From positions 547,255 through 611,254 of the forward strand of contig VSDK01013179.1 in assembly GCA_009767595.1 (NCBI GenBank): a stretch of 64,000 nucleotides of DNA, written 5' to 3'. A model generated the notes under the pieces. That model was not told the DNA's origin and made no database searches. It was given only the letters and a program-made list of their open reading frames with translations. This stretch comes from Symbiodinium kawagutii (Eukaryota; Sar; Dinophyceae; Suessiales; Symbiodiniaceae). The position numbers were made by a program, and so were the translations under genes. Positions 24,555-36,729 of the stretch are shown piece after piece. Numbering within the stretch: position 1 is the first letter of the stretch; each line of letters opens with the position of its first letter.

Positions 24555-24670
24555 TTCGGAACCTTTGATAGCAGAACTGTGAGGAGCTCAGCAAGCGCCA
24601 GGGCACATCTGCGACTCGGAGGGCATCATGACCAGTGGAGGGGCCTTGAGCCGATTCGAAGCTGGGTAGA
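24555..24670 (-). CDS. Candidate exon
   Basis: The minus frame reads LPSFESAQGPSTGHDALRVA then DVPWRLLSSSQF. It is moderately protein-like, with frame chosen by continuity. Confidence 0.3.
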
Positions 24671-24774
24671 TCTCTTGTCTGTTGCATGTGTACAAAGATG
24701 TAGGTATGAAAGGATCTTGCACATTTGCGTATCTATCTTTCTATCTGTCTATCTACCTGCCTAACACCTGCCTA

Positions 24775-24945
24775 CACGCGAGCATCTGTGTGCTCAAAAT
24801 GAAGCGTTTCACCAGTCCTCCGGATGGGTGCCCGCACAGAATCAAGGCCGCGCTCTTCATCCTCCTTCTGCTGTCGCAAATAGTCGCCATCGATGATCTC
24901 ACGGGCTTGCTCCTGCGCAGTACCAGCGGTCGGAACCGCCGCATG
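24775..24945 (-). CDS. Candidate exon, charged helical segment
   Basis: The minus frame reads AQEQAREIIDGDYLRQQKED then EERGLDSVRAPIRRTGETLH. Very polar and helical, with no low-complexity bias, it is one of the clearest coding segments. Confidence 0.5.
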
Positions 24946-25627
24946 ACTGGTTCTTAGTGGGGGACTACCATTTTTGGAGTTGATAACTATGCGATATTTG
25001 GGGTAAGTCTCAGTCATATTTAGGCTCACAAACTGCCACTTCACATGGCTGATCCACCCATAGATGATAGCAGGTTGATTAAGTCTGCTTCTCCATTGAA
25101 AGTGGCCAGTATGATTTGGGAATGACATCTTCAAAAGTTGAAGTCTTGACATGGATTCTACGCAAATTGCGCGTTTCTCTAAAAAAAAATGCCAACCCCA
25201 ACACTGACGGTTTCTGCTCTACGAAACATGCTATCTTCTGTCCCTCGTTGAGGGTACCCCCGTAGTTGCGTGTCCCACCTTACCATCGGAAGACGTTGGT
25301 CCCACAAGTAAGCTGGCCTAGGTGCTACTCCTCCTTCCTGTCGGAAAGCAAAAAAAAAGTTGGTTCGAAATCGGTTCACCTTTTTGAGCGAAAAGAATGG
25401 GTTTCATCCTGTCGAATCGGGGCTCAAAAATGAGTTTTCTCCTGGGACTCTTAGGAAAATCCATCTTAGCCGACGCGCACCAGCAACCAGGGGGTATGAA
25501 TCCCATTGAATCCCCATGCTATGCCTCTGACTGAAACGGCTCCGCCTTTGCACCGCAGCAATGGGTTTTGATATCTATTGGCCCATTTAGCAATAGTCAT
25601 TGTCCTCAATACCAAAAAACTGGCCTC

Positions 25628-25776
25628 CTGTCTACATCCATCAGTTTGGCTTCGAACACCAAGCTGAACACATGGCCAACCTTCCCGGACAACCGCTCCA
25701 TGCCCTGCTCATTGCCGACTTCTTCAAAGAGTTCACGCGATTTGATGGCGTTCTGCAGCGGATGCGCTGGGGCAAC
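25628..25776 (-). CDS. Candidate exon, TPR-like
   Basis: The minus frame reads AIKSRELFEEVGNEQGMERL then SGKVGHVFSLVFEAKLMDVD. The A-x3-ELFEEVGNEQG stretch is a textbook end of a TPR second helix plus turn (compare LFxxxGD in this family). Confidence 0.6.
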
Positions 25777-26216
25777 GTATGGAAGTTCCTATGGTCCCTT
25801 GCGGCCACCGTGTCTGGGCACACCTCCAACTGTCACACCATCGATGGTTCAGCAAATCATGTGCAAACACAAGCACGTCGAAATGTGGTTCGACTTCCAG
25901 GAGCATAGCGATCTTATCTTACAAATATGGAGAGCCCTCCCAATGTTGTGATTTACAGCAATTTACGCCTTTGTTTTTTTGCTCAGATGCCATATTGGCC
26001 CAGGGGAAGGGGGTGTTATAGCAAAAAGAAGACAGGCCACCAAAAAAAAGCTGAATATTCCCAGAGCACGAAACTGTTTGAAACGTGAACCGGATCTTTA
26101 CATAGGTCACTTTTGAGTGACCAGGGCATGGGCTGCTCTTGGGGGATGATGAATACCATCTCATACCTACACATCTATATATGTCCATCGATACACATGT
26201 GTTCTGTATATACCTA

Positions 26217-26305
26217 CACCTGCAGCCAGTGCCTCCTTGGCTTTGTCGTCCTCGCCATCGCAGATGCAAATCTGAGCCTGTCGCTTGGCCATGGACCCAA
26301 GACTC
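26217..26305 (-). CDS. Candidate exon, TPR-like
   Basis: The minus frame reads MAKRQAQICICDGEDDKAKE then ALAAGV. The RQA signature, a G-E-D turn and a KAKEALAA helix fit one TPR unit. Confidence 0.5.
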
Positions 26306-27329
26306 ACCCCGTCATAGGATCAGTATACCCCAGCCATGGCAGATGAAAGCTGCTGAAGTTTGGATGCCACCATCCTGAGCACATTGTATGCACAAACCCC
26401 AGGAAATTGCTTACTAGGTATATTGCGAAACCAAGAGGGGAATGACCAATGAAACCATTCGTTGTGACATGGGACCAGGGATGCTAACGCACCAATCCGC
26501 AACCTTTTGTCGATTAGTTCACTCCAGTTTCCAAGCATGGTTCGTATGGATTTCGCATCAACCAGGCACGGACCACAACTTCAGACTCGATCACCACCAG
26601 TTACGCTGCTTAACTTGCTCGACGTTGGGAAGAAACCTCCGTTGTCCAGGGAATAATAGTGCAGTTTGCAGCAACAACAAAGGGCAACAACCACAATAAC
26701 AACACCAAGCACAACGGCCGCAACAACCGCAGCAACAGCAGAAGCAAGAACACCGGTCGGATCCAATTCGGTTTTTCTACACGTGTCAAGTTCATAATAC
26801 TCTGAAATAAAACTGTCTAAAACCACCGAAAGATGTCCAACATTGTTTTTAGAAGAACTCCAATTCAAAACTTGAATTATAAAATGAAAAATCTGTTGAA
26901 ACTCTGAAAAAAGGCAACCAGCAGGGCCTAAGGGAGCGAGCGCCGCTGTGCCTTCAACAACCACAACGATGCTTCTTCCATGCCTCAGCCGCTAGCAACG
27001 GGGAAACATCGACTCGTCTCGGAGATCCCAGAAATGGTAGGAAAATCGACCCGGGAAACCCTTACAGTTAGAGTTCTGGACGCTGGGTGTGTGTTATCCA
27101 GTTTTTTCTGTTTTATTGCATATCTTGAATTATTTTTGGTAAGTTTATTATGTTCTCCCTAGGCATGCTTCTAGGTTCTATACAAAGATAATATGGGAAG
27201 AGAAAAACAAATCCAAAGAAGTCGAGGATATCATTGCAATGGAATGATGAATTGGATGAACTCAATGTAGTTGAAATCTTTGTATTGCAAAATCAGTGAG
27301 AGACAAATCTTAACAACATGTGCAAGAGA

Positions 27330-27440
27330 ACTGCAAAGGCAATTTTTTTCGGAGCCCCTCGACTGCCCACAATGCTCTTTTCTCCAAAAGTGACTTGACT
27401 CGGTCACCTGTCATGGCTGCTTGGGAGCTTCGTGTTTTGC
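27330..27440 (-). CDS. Candidate exon, TPR-like
   Basis: The minus frame reads QAAMTGDRVKSLLEKRALWA then VEGLRKKLPLQF. It has QAA at the start, a GD turn and basic helices. Confidence 0.5.
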
Positions 27441-27777
27441 AAGAAGAAGAAACAATAATCTTGTAAGTAGGCAATAATTCTATCATTGTGCCATCCTGGC
27501 AACAAAACACACACAAGTATAGGGTCACTTTCTGGATAATTGGTGGTTACCGACGCAGTTACAACCAGAATAAACCATATAAAAACGATAGGAAACCATA
27601 GAAAACCCCTATAATTGCTGGTTGAAACAAGATTTTCGTGCAGATTTTACCATCAACCAATCCAGTGGTATTCCAAGGAAAAACATAAAAGAATTGCCCT
27701 CCTTTACTGACCCCAACCGCAAATAGGACTAACCAAAGCAACACAGGCCATCAGGTCATCAGCCATCCCCGCCATTC

Positions 27778-27898
27778 TGACAGCTTGCGCTGGCTGGTCT
27801 TCTGCGCAATCTCCAAGGACTCTTCAACCAAGGGGCCAGCCTCACATGGAATGGCCGGGATGAGATTGAATATGGTACACTCCTGGAAACAAGTCATG
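27778..27898 (-). CDS. Candidate exon, TPR-like
   Basis: The minus frame reads CEAGPLVEESLEIAQKTSQR after FQECTIFNLIPAIP. The V-E-E-S-L-E-I-A helix is typical of this gene. From 27900 to about 29900 no further exon is well supported. Confidence 0.45.
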
Positions 27899-28554
27899 GT
27901 TTTAGCAATACTCAGAGCCACTCGTTCAAGTTCTGGCTTCGGCCAACCGAGAAGAAATCTGAACAGAGTGTTTTTCTACCAGGTTGTTACCTAGACTTTG
28001 AAACTAAACCGACTCACCAAATCAGATCTTACTACCTGCCCGAGTTACGGGTATAGAATTCAAACTGTATTTGTTTCACACTTATTTGGCACCATCCTTA
28101 CTTTGGCGCGCCAGAAGAAGAATAAGCCATGCTAATGATGATTGAAATATATGATAATTAGTGAATGTGAATACTACAGGTCAACCCTGCTTATCCACCA
28201 TTTTTTATAATTGCTCACAATGGGTGATAAGCAGCAAAAATCAACAATCAACAGGAGATACCAAGAATGATCAATGATGGGAGATCCAGTTCTGAAGCAA
28301 AAACGACTACAATTGATGGTGAATCACCCGCTATAAAGCTGGTTAAACTCACAATGGTTTATAGCTTTATGGATCTCCCATTGGTGCAGAATCTTGTGAG
28401 GCTTTGGTTTTCTGTGAATGCACGATGCGCACGCAAAGTGAATCTTCTGAAGCTTGGGGTTACCCACATCATTCTGGGATAGGACTATGTCCATTTGACG
28501 GTTCAGCTGCGGCCAAAACGACTTTCAAAAGATCCGAAAACATCATCAAAAATG

Positions 28555-28598
28555 GCAGCAGCAGCAGCAGCAACAATTACCAACAACCAACAACAACG

Positions 28599-28632
<34 letters not shown>

Positions 28633-28633
28633 A
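28555..28633. repeat. (CAG)n-(CAA)n tract
   Basis: GCA units followed by CAACAACGA and pure CAA units; Gln/Thr/Asn frames are shadows. Confidence 0.92.
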
Positions 28634-29914
28634 CCAGGCTACAAAACATCAACAAAAGTCTTCCGGAAAAAGTCTTCCACCCGTTGGCTCCAACCAGTGC
28701 CCAGCAGTTACCGCACCTCCCAGTGTCTGAAGCACATGATCCTGGTCTTGGCCACCACCTCCAGACTCGTCCCCATGCGAAAGCATCAAGGGTAAACTGG
28801 AAAACTGGATATAGACATATAGATATGATATACATGTTTACAAACGATGTTAACATCTATTGATATGTGTATATATATATATATATATGTATTCATCTGT
28901 GTATTTATTCATAATCACCCTTGTTGCTTACAGCATCTGGACAACAAAGAGGCCGACAGGGTCAAAGAAGACTTGGCCGACACCAACACTTTAAACCCAC
29001 GTCAACTGTTGCAACTACCCTACATTTCGGGCATACACCCTTTGCAGACAGAGTCATACAGTTGGTACCTTCAAATCCTGTTGGTGATCATGTTTGTTTG
29101 TTAACAACTACTATCCCGAGTTAATTTCACACTGATATGGAGAGCCACCGATCGTGGATGAGGTTTCCATTTCCAATGGTGGTTCGTAGCTCTTTGAAGG
29201 GAATAAACTGAATACACAAAGATCAGCAGCTGGAGGGTGATCAGAAAGGATTTCTGCACGACGAACCGGCAATGATTGGTAACAATGGTCAATAAACTAA
29301 GCAACAACCGGCAATGTGCTGTTGTTGTCAATGTCACTCAGAACCAGCAATGATTAGCAATTGTTTCTGCTCAACATGCATTCTCTGGTCATTGTTGGGG
29401 TCCATGAAACGTCGATGACCAGTAACAGTTGGGATCAACAATCGCCCCTGTCAATCGTTGGGGTCAAGAGTGGGATTCCAACCTTGCAATATGAAACTCC
29501 CTCGAAGTATGATAAGCTGGTTGATGGTAAGCTGGTTGTTGATTGTTGGTGATGGTTAGTCACTGGATGTGGCTATTTCAATCTGGTTAATCCGATCATT
29601 TCCTTAGAAAGCCAAAAGAGGAAATCATCACCCAGTACTGCTGGTTGATCAGGGGGCTTTGTTCGTTTATTGGCAAGCTTGGGAATACTGCTCAGCTTCG
29701 GTCTACTTGGGAACGAAGAATGATACACCAGGGGTCAGGCATTAATAGCTGAGGTACTGATGATTGCTATCCTTGAGCATGGAATGTTCCAATCTTTTGA
29801 GTCGGATAACGATGACAATCTTCGGCAACAAAACATCCAAATATCGCCAAACTGCTCAACATCCCGCTTTCTTCAAGCCTTCCCATCTGCCAACCTTGGC
29901 GCTGTCTCCTTTGC

Positions 29915-30073
29915 GCCAGGTTGATGGGTTGATGACCACCAGCAGCAGCTGCAGCAGCACCACCACCACCACCCGCAGCATCGCCCACCTGCATGGAGTG
30001 CATCATCAGCACCTCATCATCCGCATCCCGAGCCAAGCGCAAGGACTCGTCCGCGGCCTCGGAGGCCTGGCAC
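29915..30073 (-). CDS. Candidate exon, TPR-like with polyGly/polyAla linker
   Basis: The minus frame reads CQASEAADESLRLARDADDE then VLMMHSMQVGDAAGGGGG and an Ala run. The first part is a clear TPR-like helix pair with the QA signature at its start; the Gly/Ala run is a flexible linker. Confidence 0.55.
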
Positions 30074-30089
30074 TGATGATTTTGCTGTA

Positions 30090-30260
30090 CAGAGTGGTAC
30101 CCCCCAGGGATCGCTAACTTCGGTTGGTTCACGTTTGGGTGACTTATTAGCCACTTTTTTAGAGCCCCAGTGAACCATAAGATAGCCCCAGTTATAGAAG
30201 ATAGAACTATACTGGCTGAGGGCTTGCAAACCAACTTATAACTAGAGGGGTACCACTCTG
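30090..30260. mobile_element. Second inverted-repeat element (~171 bp)
   Basis: Termini CAGAGTGGTACCCC and GGGGTACCACTCTG are perfect 14-bp inverted repeats about 171 bp apart. The GTACCCC block recalls the other MITE family, but the core differs. It abuts the exon at 29915-30073. Confidence 0.6.
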
Positions 30261-30734
30261 TAATAATACTCAATTGTTGAGTGGTTGATTAATCAACTGA
30301 TTGGTGGCTAATAATGGCTGATTGGTTGATTGATTAGTGATCACATGATCGGTCAATTGGCTGGCTAATGGTTACCCATAGGGGATAATTAATAACCAAC
30401 AAGACTCCACAACTGTCCAATCCGAAGATTAGACAAGAACAGGGCTACTGCAAAGTTTTACTGACAGCAGTTCAAAGCTAGAGATTCACCTTGGGATACT
30501 CATAAGACAGAAAATCTCACTCCAAAGAAACCAAAATCCCATCAGAGAGAAACCTATCATTGAACTGCAGGATTTATCTGGCTCTGGGACTTCGAACACA
30601 GGATTTGCTGTAGATTGAGAACGTCTATGCAGCAATCCATATATCTGCACCATAACCAAAAACACGTGGGTTCACTCTCGCTAGCAGATGCAGATCGACC
30701 ATCAGATGACCAGGGCTCCCACGGGGCTCCCACA

Positions 30735-30800
30735 GGGCCACCTACCTCCTTCCCCAACCGCTGCAACCGACAGCACCTTGGTGCAAATCTCTGGAAGCGG
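30735..30800 (-). CDS. Weak candidate exon
   Basis: The minus frame reads LPEICTKVLSVAAVGEGG, a short helix followed by GGAGGTAGGT that could hold the donor site. All three minus frames are partly open here. Confidence 0.3.
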
Positions 30801-30902
30801 TTGATCCGGCTTGAAGTCCTGCCATTCATCCAGTGCACCCCACCCCTCAGTGTCCAACTTCTGACCGTTCAATCACTAAGTATCATCACCTTGGCTATCA
30901 TC

Positions 30903-31020
30903 ACCATTGGGAACTAGAACCACTTTTTTCCACAATTCTCGCCTATTAACCGTTAATCACCTTAGTTATCATCCACCATTGGGAACTAGAACCACTTTTT
31001 TCCACAATTCTCGCCTATTG
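30903..31020. repeat. 72-bp tandem duplication
   Basis: ACCATTGGGAACTAGAACCA and the following ~30 bases occur at 30903 and again at 30975, almost unchanged, within intron-like sequence. Confidence 0.85.
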
Positions 31021-31083
31021 ACCGTTATTCAGAAGTTATTCACAAACACATATACTAAACCCTGATTAACCATTATTACTATC

Positions 31084-31200
31084 CACCATGATTATCCATC
31101 ATGATTATCCATCATGATTATCCATCACTATTATCCACCACTATCATCCACTTGTCACTCTGCACCATTATTATCCACCATATGATGTTCCACCTATGTT
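31084..31200. repeat. CCATGATTATCCATCA imperfect tandem repeat
   Basis: Tandem units of about 15 bp (ATTATCCATCATG) degrade into CCACTATCATCC. The same motif class fills many introns in this window. Confidence 0.75.
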
Positions 31201-31299
31201 TAACCCTTCTTACTAGGATCTTCTTTAATAAATCAAGATTTACCATCACTATCCACCATTATCCACCTATTGACCATCACTATCCACCAGACTGTTCCC

Positions 31300-31402
31300 A
31301 CCTTTCTAAGCGGTTTCCCCGCCTCAGCCAGGCTTTGTGCCATGCCGAACAACGCTTCAGCTTCCGCCCAGGCCATGAAGGCCTGGCGCTGAGAGCAGAT
31401 GT
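31300..31402 (-). CDS. Candidate exon, TPR-like
   Basis: The minus frame reads RQAFMAWAEAEALFGMAQSL then AEAGKPLRKV. It begins at the RQA codons and forms two Ala-rich helices with an E-A-G turn, a model example of one repeat per exon. Confidence 0.6.
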
Positions 31403-31457
31403 GGCAACCTGCTGACCTTGGGAGGACCTTGGGGCGCTGCTTCATTCATGGCGAATG

Positions 31458-31551
31458 AATCCGAGTCTCCCAGCAATCAAATCGCCAATCTTAGGATATC
31501 TTCGGATTTTTGTCCTAAGATTGGCGATTTGATTGCTGGGAGACTCGGATT
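31458..31551. repeat. Perfect 39-bp inverted repeat with 16-base loop
   Basis: Arms 31458-31496 and 31513-31551 are fully complementary. The right arm runs into a segment open on both strands (31533-31720: plus reads GDSDFDQFSAGNPAWGVDFV), whose coding strand I cannot decide. Confidence 0.95.
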
Positions 31552-32040
31552 TTGATCAATTCTCGGCGGGAAACCCTGCTTGGGGAGTTGATTTTGTTGA
31601 CAGCCCTGCAGTTGGCACCACATCCACTGCTGCTCGCACCCAGCGGCCGCCTCCTGTCGGAAACAGGCAGCCTCAGGAGGGAGGAGTTTCCAAACCGAGG
31701 ATTGGTGCTGCGGGTTCGGTTAGTCTCATAACTATGGGAATAACAACCCCAAGTACTGACATCTTAGTAGTCCTCTCAAAGAATGGAACTTACTCATAAC
31801 AAGAACTTGCCCAAAACACAGCGCAGCGAAAGTTCTAGGTCTTGCTTTGTACAGAACAATCAGTGCTGAGACCAGAAGACTGCACCAGTTTCAGGTGTTG
31901 TTCCAGTCCTTTAGACTGCTATTGATAATTCACAATAGTATCTAGTGGTAACAACAAAAGTAGTTAGTAACGATTATTATGCTCTTCTTATTACTGATTA
32001 TGTTAACACGATAGGGCGTTACTAACACTATATACATACT

Positions 32041-32148
32041 ATGTGGGTGTTCCTCCTTATAGCGGACCCCCAAGTCATCCAGTATAAACGGTCTATAGTA
32101 ATAAACCATCCATTTCAGGGGGTTCTCAATGGGTTGAGAAACCACCAT
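32041..32148 (+). mobile_element. Inverted-repeat MITE, copy 4
   Basis: Left end TGGGTGTTCCTCC, core AAGTCATCCAGTATAAACGG then ATAGTAATAAACCATCC, right end GGTTGAGAAACCACCAT. The core matches the copies at 38107 and 44071. Confidence 0.7.
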
Positions 32149-32429
32149 ATAGTAGCTATTTAACCATGAGTTTGTTAGTGATCATCAACCACTTATAGCC
32201 CTTCTTAATAAACCCTACTTCACCACAACCCCTAAGTCAACCATAGAAAATCCAATGGAAATAAGCCCCATCAACCCTATGTTTCAAGGATCCCCTACTT
32301 GGGTGTGCACCTGGAGTTCCTTGTTTATAAGCGCTATAAGGCAGCTGAGCTAACCCCTAGAAACCATGGGAATTGTGACCACTTACGAGCCATGGGGGTG
32401 CGCATCCACGGAATAAACCCCCAGCACCG

Positions 32430-32523
32430 ACGCCGGTTCAACATCCCCAGCGGTGCCTCATTGAAGATCTGCCGCGCTCGTTTCGCACAGGTGGCCGACT
32501 TGGCGAAGTCACCCTGCGCAGCG
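32430..32523 (-). CDS. Candidate exon, TPR-like
   Basis: The minus frame reads AQGDFAKSATCAKRARQIFN then EAPLGML. Its A-x-G-D-F-A-K-S-x2-C-A-x3-A-x-x-I-F stretch matches the TPR second-helix pattern closely. Confidence 0.6.
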
Positions 32524-33019
32524 GGTCATTGTGGGGACATCAACTGGGGTAACCGGTGGGGGTTGATGGCTATACCCAATAGGTGGTTAGTATTGAGTGA
32601 TGTTAGTAACAATAGGTGGTTAGCAATTGTTAGTATCACCACTATAACCAGCAATAAATACAACTAATAGGTGGTTATACTAGCAAATGCTGATTATTCT
32701 AACCAGCAAGTAGTTCATTGTCACCAGAAATAGGTGGAGTTCATGGCTACAACCAGTGAAGTTCATGGCAAGTAATGGATTGTAATCAGCAATAAAGAAC
32801 CACAGGTGGGGTACAACCAGTATCTGGGTCCAAAATCAATGGCCCTGGCATGCGGGCCCTTGGCATGTGATGTCGAACCAGGTTTAGGCATGACTCAACT
32901 AACCACCTGGTGGCCCAACTTGGAACCATGAGCTGCCATGGCATTTGGAGACCTGAGACAACAGCAAATTTCGAAGCAAAATGTCACATGCACGCGATTC
33001 TGCTAGATCATCCTCACTC

Positions 33020-34800
33020 AGTGAAGTGCTCAATATGATTTATGGAGCGAAACAATTCAAGTTTCCCTCTTGTGACTTGATCATGCTACTGTAGACAATT
33101 AGAGCCATTGCCAGTTCTAAAAGGCAAGTCATGATGTACCACCAATATGAACATAGCTATTCTCGTGATCCCCAACTGCAATGTGACAGCGTTTTGCCAG
33201 CTGCAAATATATGTGTGGCATGCTTGTGTCCCCGTGCCCTTGTGAGAAGCTGTCACACCAACAGGATCAGGATCCACTAGTTCATGGGCCATTGGCAAAG
33301 AAACCCTGATCAGAAGGAGCATGAGCCTGCAGGAATGTAGTCCAAATCAAACCATGTACCAGCAAGTATTTGTCTGACACAGAATAGCATTTGCATACTC
33401 ATCCTCAGCTATCACTGCCAGGTTCGGTACAAAATGACATTGCCGCTTGGGGATTGGGCCCACTGGCCCTGCCCAACTACATTCAGATGTGGCAAGGAGA
33501 TCGAATCGCTCACCAATGGTAGTCCCATGGTGCCCCCCTTGGTTCAGCGCTGTACCACCCGCATGCCACCACGCTGCAGACGGCTCAGGTCCCACCCTGG
33601 TCATGTGCAAACTCGAGAGATGGTCCAGGGACTGGCCTTCGCCTGAGTTTGATGTGGAGCAAATTCCAAACAAGTCAGGATTTTGGGAAATATGGAGTGC
33701 GAGTACGATTCAAATGGCAATTCCAAATGTTCAAAAGATTGGGAAGTATTAAGTATTATATAGGTAAATATTTGGGTGAATCAGTTCATGTTATTCAAAA
33801 CAACAACTATCAGGAAATTGAATTACACTAGTATTTCCATATACACATACACACTTACATGTACAGCTACTACATGCGCAGATACAGATCAGTACACCGG
33901 TACACAAAAAAATTATCTACAGACAGCATCTCTGCTGAAGCAAGAGTTGTGGCTAACATTTGAGTCTATGAATTGGTTTCACCAGGGACGATTTGACCAA
34001 CTGTGTTGCAGCAATGTCACCAACCATTGCTATCAACTTTAGTTATGGACCTCTGTCATCAACTATTGTTGATCGATCTTATCAACCCGTTGTCATCAAC
34101 TTCGGTGTATATAGCGTCTCCGAAAAATGCCACTGGTCACCACTATCAGCCATGATGAATCATCATCAGCCATTGTCAAGCCTTGACACTCATGAATGCT
34201 TATCAATCATTGTTTATGATTGGCAACCACCATCATCAATAGTACCGACACATGTACCAAACTGAATTGGATAGTTGTACTTACCTTCTCGATCTGGTAC
34301 GCTAGAACACAATGGCAAATAATACATACTGCCGTCGTGCATGCATAGGATCGATGTAATGCTCAAAAATCCACGTGTTTTCCGCGCACAAGAAAAAAAA
34401 CACCATCAAAACATCACTGGTACAGCTGATGAAAACAACTCGTGAACTCAGTTGCTGCGCACAGCTTCATCCGTTGAATGGCTGAAAGACCATCGCAAAC
34501 AGTCAAAGATTGGTTCCATCCATAGTGGTTATTGGAATATTAACTATCACAAACCATTGTTGACAAGCCTTTCACCATCATGAATCACGAAAAAAGAACA
34601 AAGCAGAAAATCACTTGTAAAGCATCATTTGGATTGTTAGATCCCTATCTCTAGTATTAACCATCATCAACCATCCTCAACCATCATCATAATCCATCAT
34701 CATCGACCATCATTAGCCATCTGTAACGAAAGTTAACCATCAACAATCAACCAACTATCACCAGCCACCACTCTACAAACAGAAAAAGCAACAAACGACC
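33020..34800. other. Intron-like region, one ambiguous open stretch
   Basis: 33434-33650 is open on both strands (minus: RFDLLATSECSWAGPVGPIP) but shows no domain. The rest is AT-rich with CCATCATCAACC repeats (34660-34770). Confidence 0.45.
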
Positions 34801-34801
34801 C

Positions 34802-34926
34802 TTGGCCGCATGTCATCACCACCGATTGGCTGGGACAGCGGAGCACCAGGCACCCCACCGATGAGCAACTTCTGACTGGCGAAGATGTCACGGGCCTTGT
34901 GGGCAACCTTCATGGCCTGGCGATAC
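34802..34926 (-). CDS. Candidate exon, TPR-like
   Basis: The minus frame reads YRQAMKVAHKARDIFASQKL then LIGGVPGAPLSQPIGG. It starts with RQA and an A-x2-A-x2-IF helix, followed by a Gly/Pro linker. Confidence 0.55.
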
Positions 34927-36174
34927 AGAACCAGCAACGAGGTAATGGCAATGAGTGGTGAATCAATGGCACGAAGTGGGGCTTTCCGCAGTAGTGAGTG
35001 GTTAATTCATGGTTCATGAATGGTCAATTAGGGGTTAGTTAGTGGTTACTTAATGGGAAGTAATGCTTATGTGAGTGGTGGAAATTTATGGCTTATGGCC
35101 TATGGCAAGTGGTTTGCTGATGGTATTCAATGATTCAATTGTGAAAAATTATGGTTGAGTCATGGTAGTTATTGGGAATTGTAGATAGGTAATGGTATTT
35201 AATGGTGATGGTGAACTTATCGAAATTGATTGTACTTGATGATGGTTGATAACAACCGATGCTTTCTTACAGTTCATGATGATGGTGAGATGATTGGTCA
35301 TTGATTGATGGTTAATGCTGATGTGTCAGGCGGTAATTTCCCTTCCGTAAACTGGAGGGGTTACACCTGCTTGACATACAACAAAAAGACATTGTTTGCT
35401 TCCAGATTAGCTTATCAAACGGTAATGGTTAACACAGTAATGGCTTATTTTATGATGCTTTGAGTCAATGGCTTTGATGGCTACGATATCAAAATATCTT
35501 GGCATAGCACACTGAATGAAATGCCAATCATATGAATCATGGTTTCAATGATAGTTTCAATTTTTGTTTCAATGATTGTTTCAATGGTGCTTGCTGGTTC
35601 GTATCAATGGCTTGTGATCTTTACACCGAGATCGAGACCCCCATGGTCTAACAATTAACAAGTGAAATCTTAAACCTGCAGCGTGTACTGCTGTAGGTCC
35701 AGCCTTTGAATACACCATCAAAAGACCTTGCTGGGTGTATACTACATAGACATTTTGTGTCCAAGTCGGTGCGCCTCATTGCTTGTGGATTCGGTTGGTT
35801 CGTCTGCTTGAACGATTGTGAGACTGTGCCTGTACTTATGCATGCTATGGATGCATTGATGCGCGCATGCACGGGCCGAATGTTTATGATGCGGCCAGCA
35901 ATGGCTCATGTCGAACCTGCTGATGGCAGTGCCAGGATCTGAGTTGTTCGGAACTGGCTTCCCCTATTCCCCTTTATGAACAGACCCGCGGTGACTCAAT
36001 GTGTCATGGCGGAGATTGAACAAGGTCGGTAAAGTGGCCAAGTGCTGTACCCATTGAAACGTGCGACAAATCAAACGTCAAGTGATATAGAGATAAGTAG
36101 AAATCATTGTCAATCCATGAAATCCTTCCACAAATCGTATGGTTTCATCAAAGATCATTCATGATGAAAACCCT

Positions 36175-36288
36175 CAGCTTTCGTCCCCAGAGCTTAGCCG
36201 GAGCTGCAATCGCGTGCTGCACCCCCAGCCAGTGCCCCCGGTCGCTGCGCATGCTCTGGTGCCTCATCAAAGTCTCCCATCTTCGTCA
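36175..36288 (-). CDS. Candidate exon
   Basis: The minus frame reads LMRHQSMRSDRGHWLGVQHA then IAAPAKLWGR. The R-S-D-R-G-H-x-L-G turn resembles the TPR turn (GDRRGEA) of this family. Confidence 0.45.
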
Positions 36289-36729
36289 AGCCAGAGCAGT
36301 GGTTGATCCACGCTAAGCCCTGGTGGCGCTCCAGCGGATTGGTCAGTGGACCCCAAAAATTGGTCCTTGTAATTCAGAGGAGACTTCGCTGTCAAGCAAA
36401 CACAACCAGCTATGACTCGACAAGGCGGAGCAAAGATACCACATCATTGAGCGATTTTTTTCCAGGGAACCATCCCCATTTGTGGGTTGATAAACCTGAG
36501 AAATTCTCCACTTGCTGCTGGCCTTGCTACTCCTTTGGTTTTTGGATCTTTCCATTGAACCGAGGGTGATCGTCATTATTGTGACAGTCCCAATGGGCAG
36601 TAATGTTGAATCAGGACTTATATAATTAGCCCGCTTTATTTGTGTTTATTCACAAGAATCAGTAAGCCCTCAATAACGACCATCGCCACATAATACATGA
36701 TATCCCACCACTGTTCTTTAAAAAGAATC

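Noticed and set aside
25160-25500. Possible further MITE copies (GCGTTTCTCT, GGGTACCCCC)
   Set aside because: The ends do not pair and the core motif is absent.
35700-35942. Plus open frame with a Met/Ala-rich C-terminus
   Set aside because: The minus strand is also open and neither reading shows a recognisable domain.
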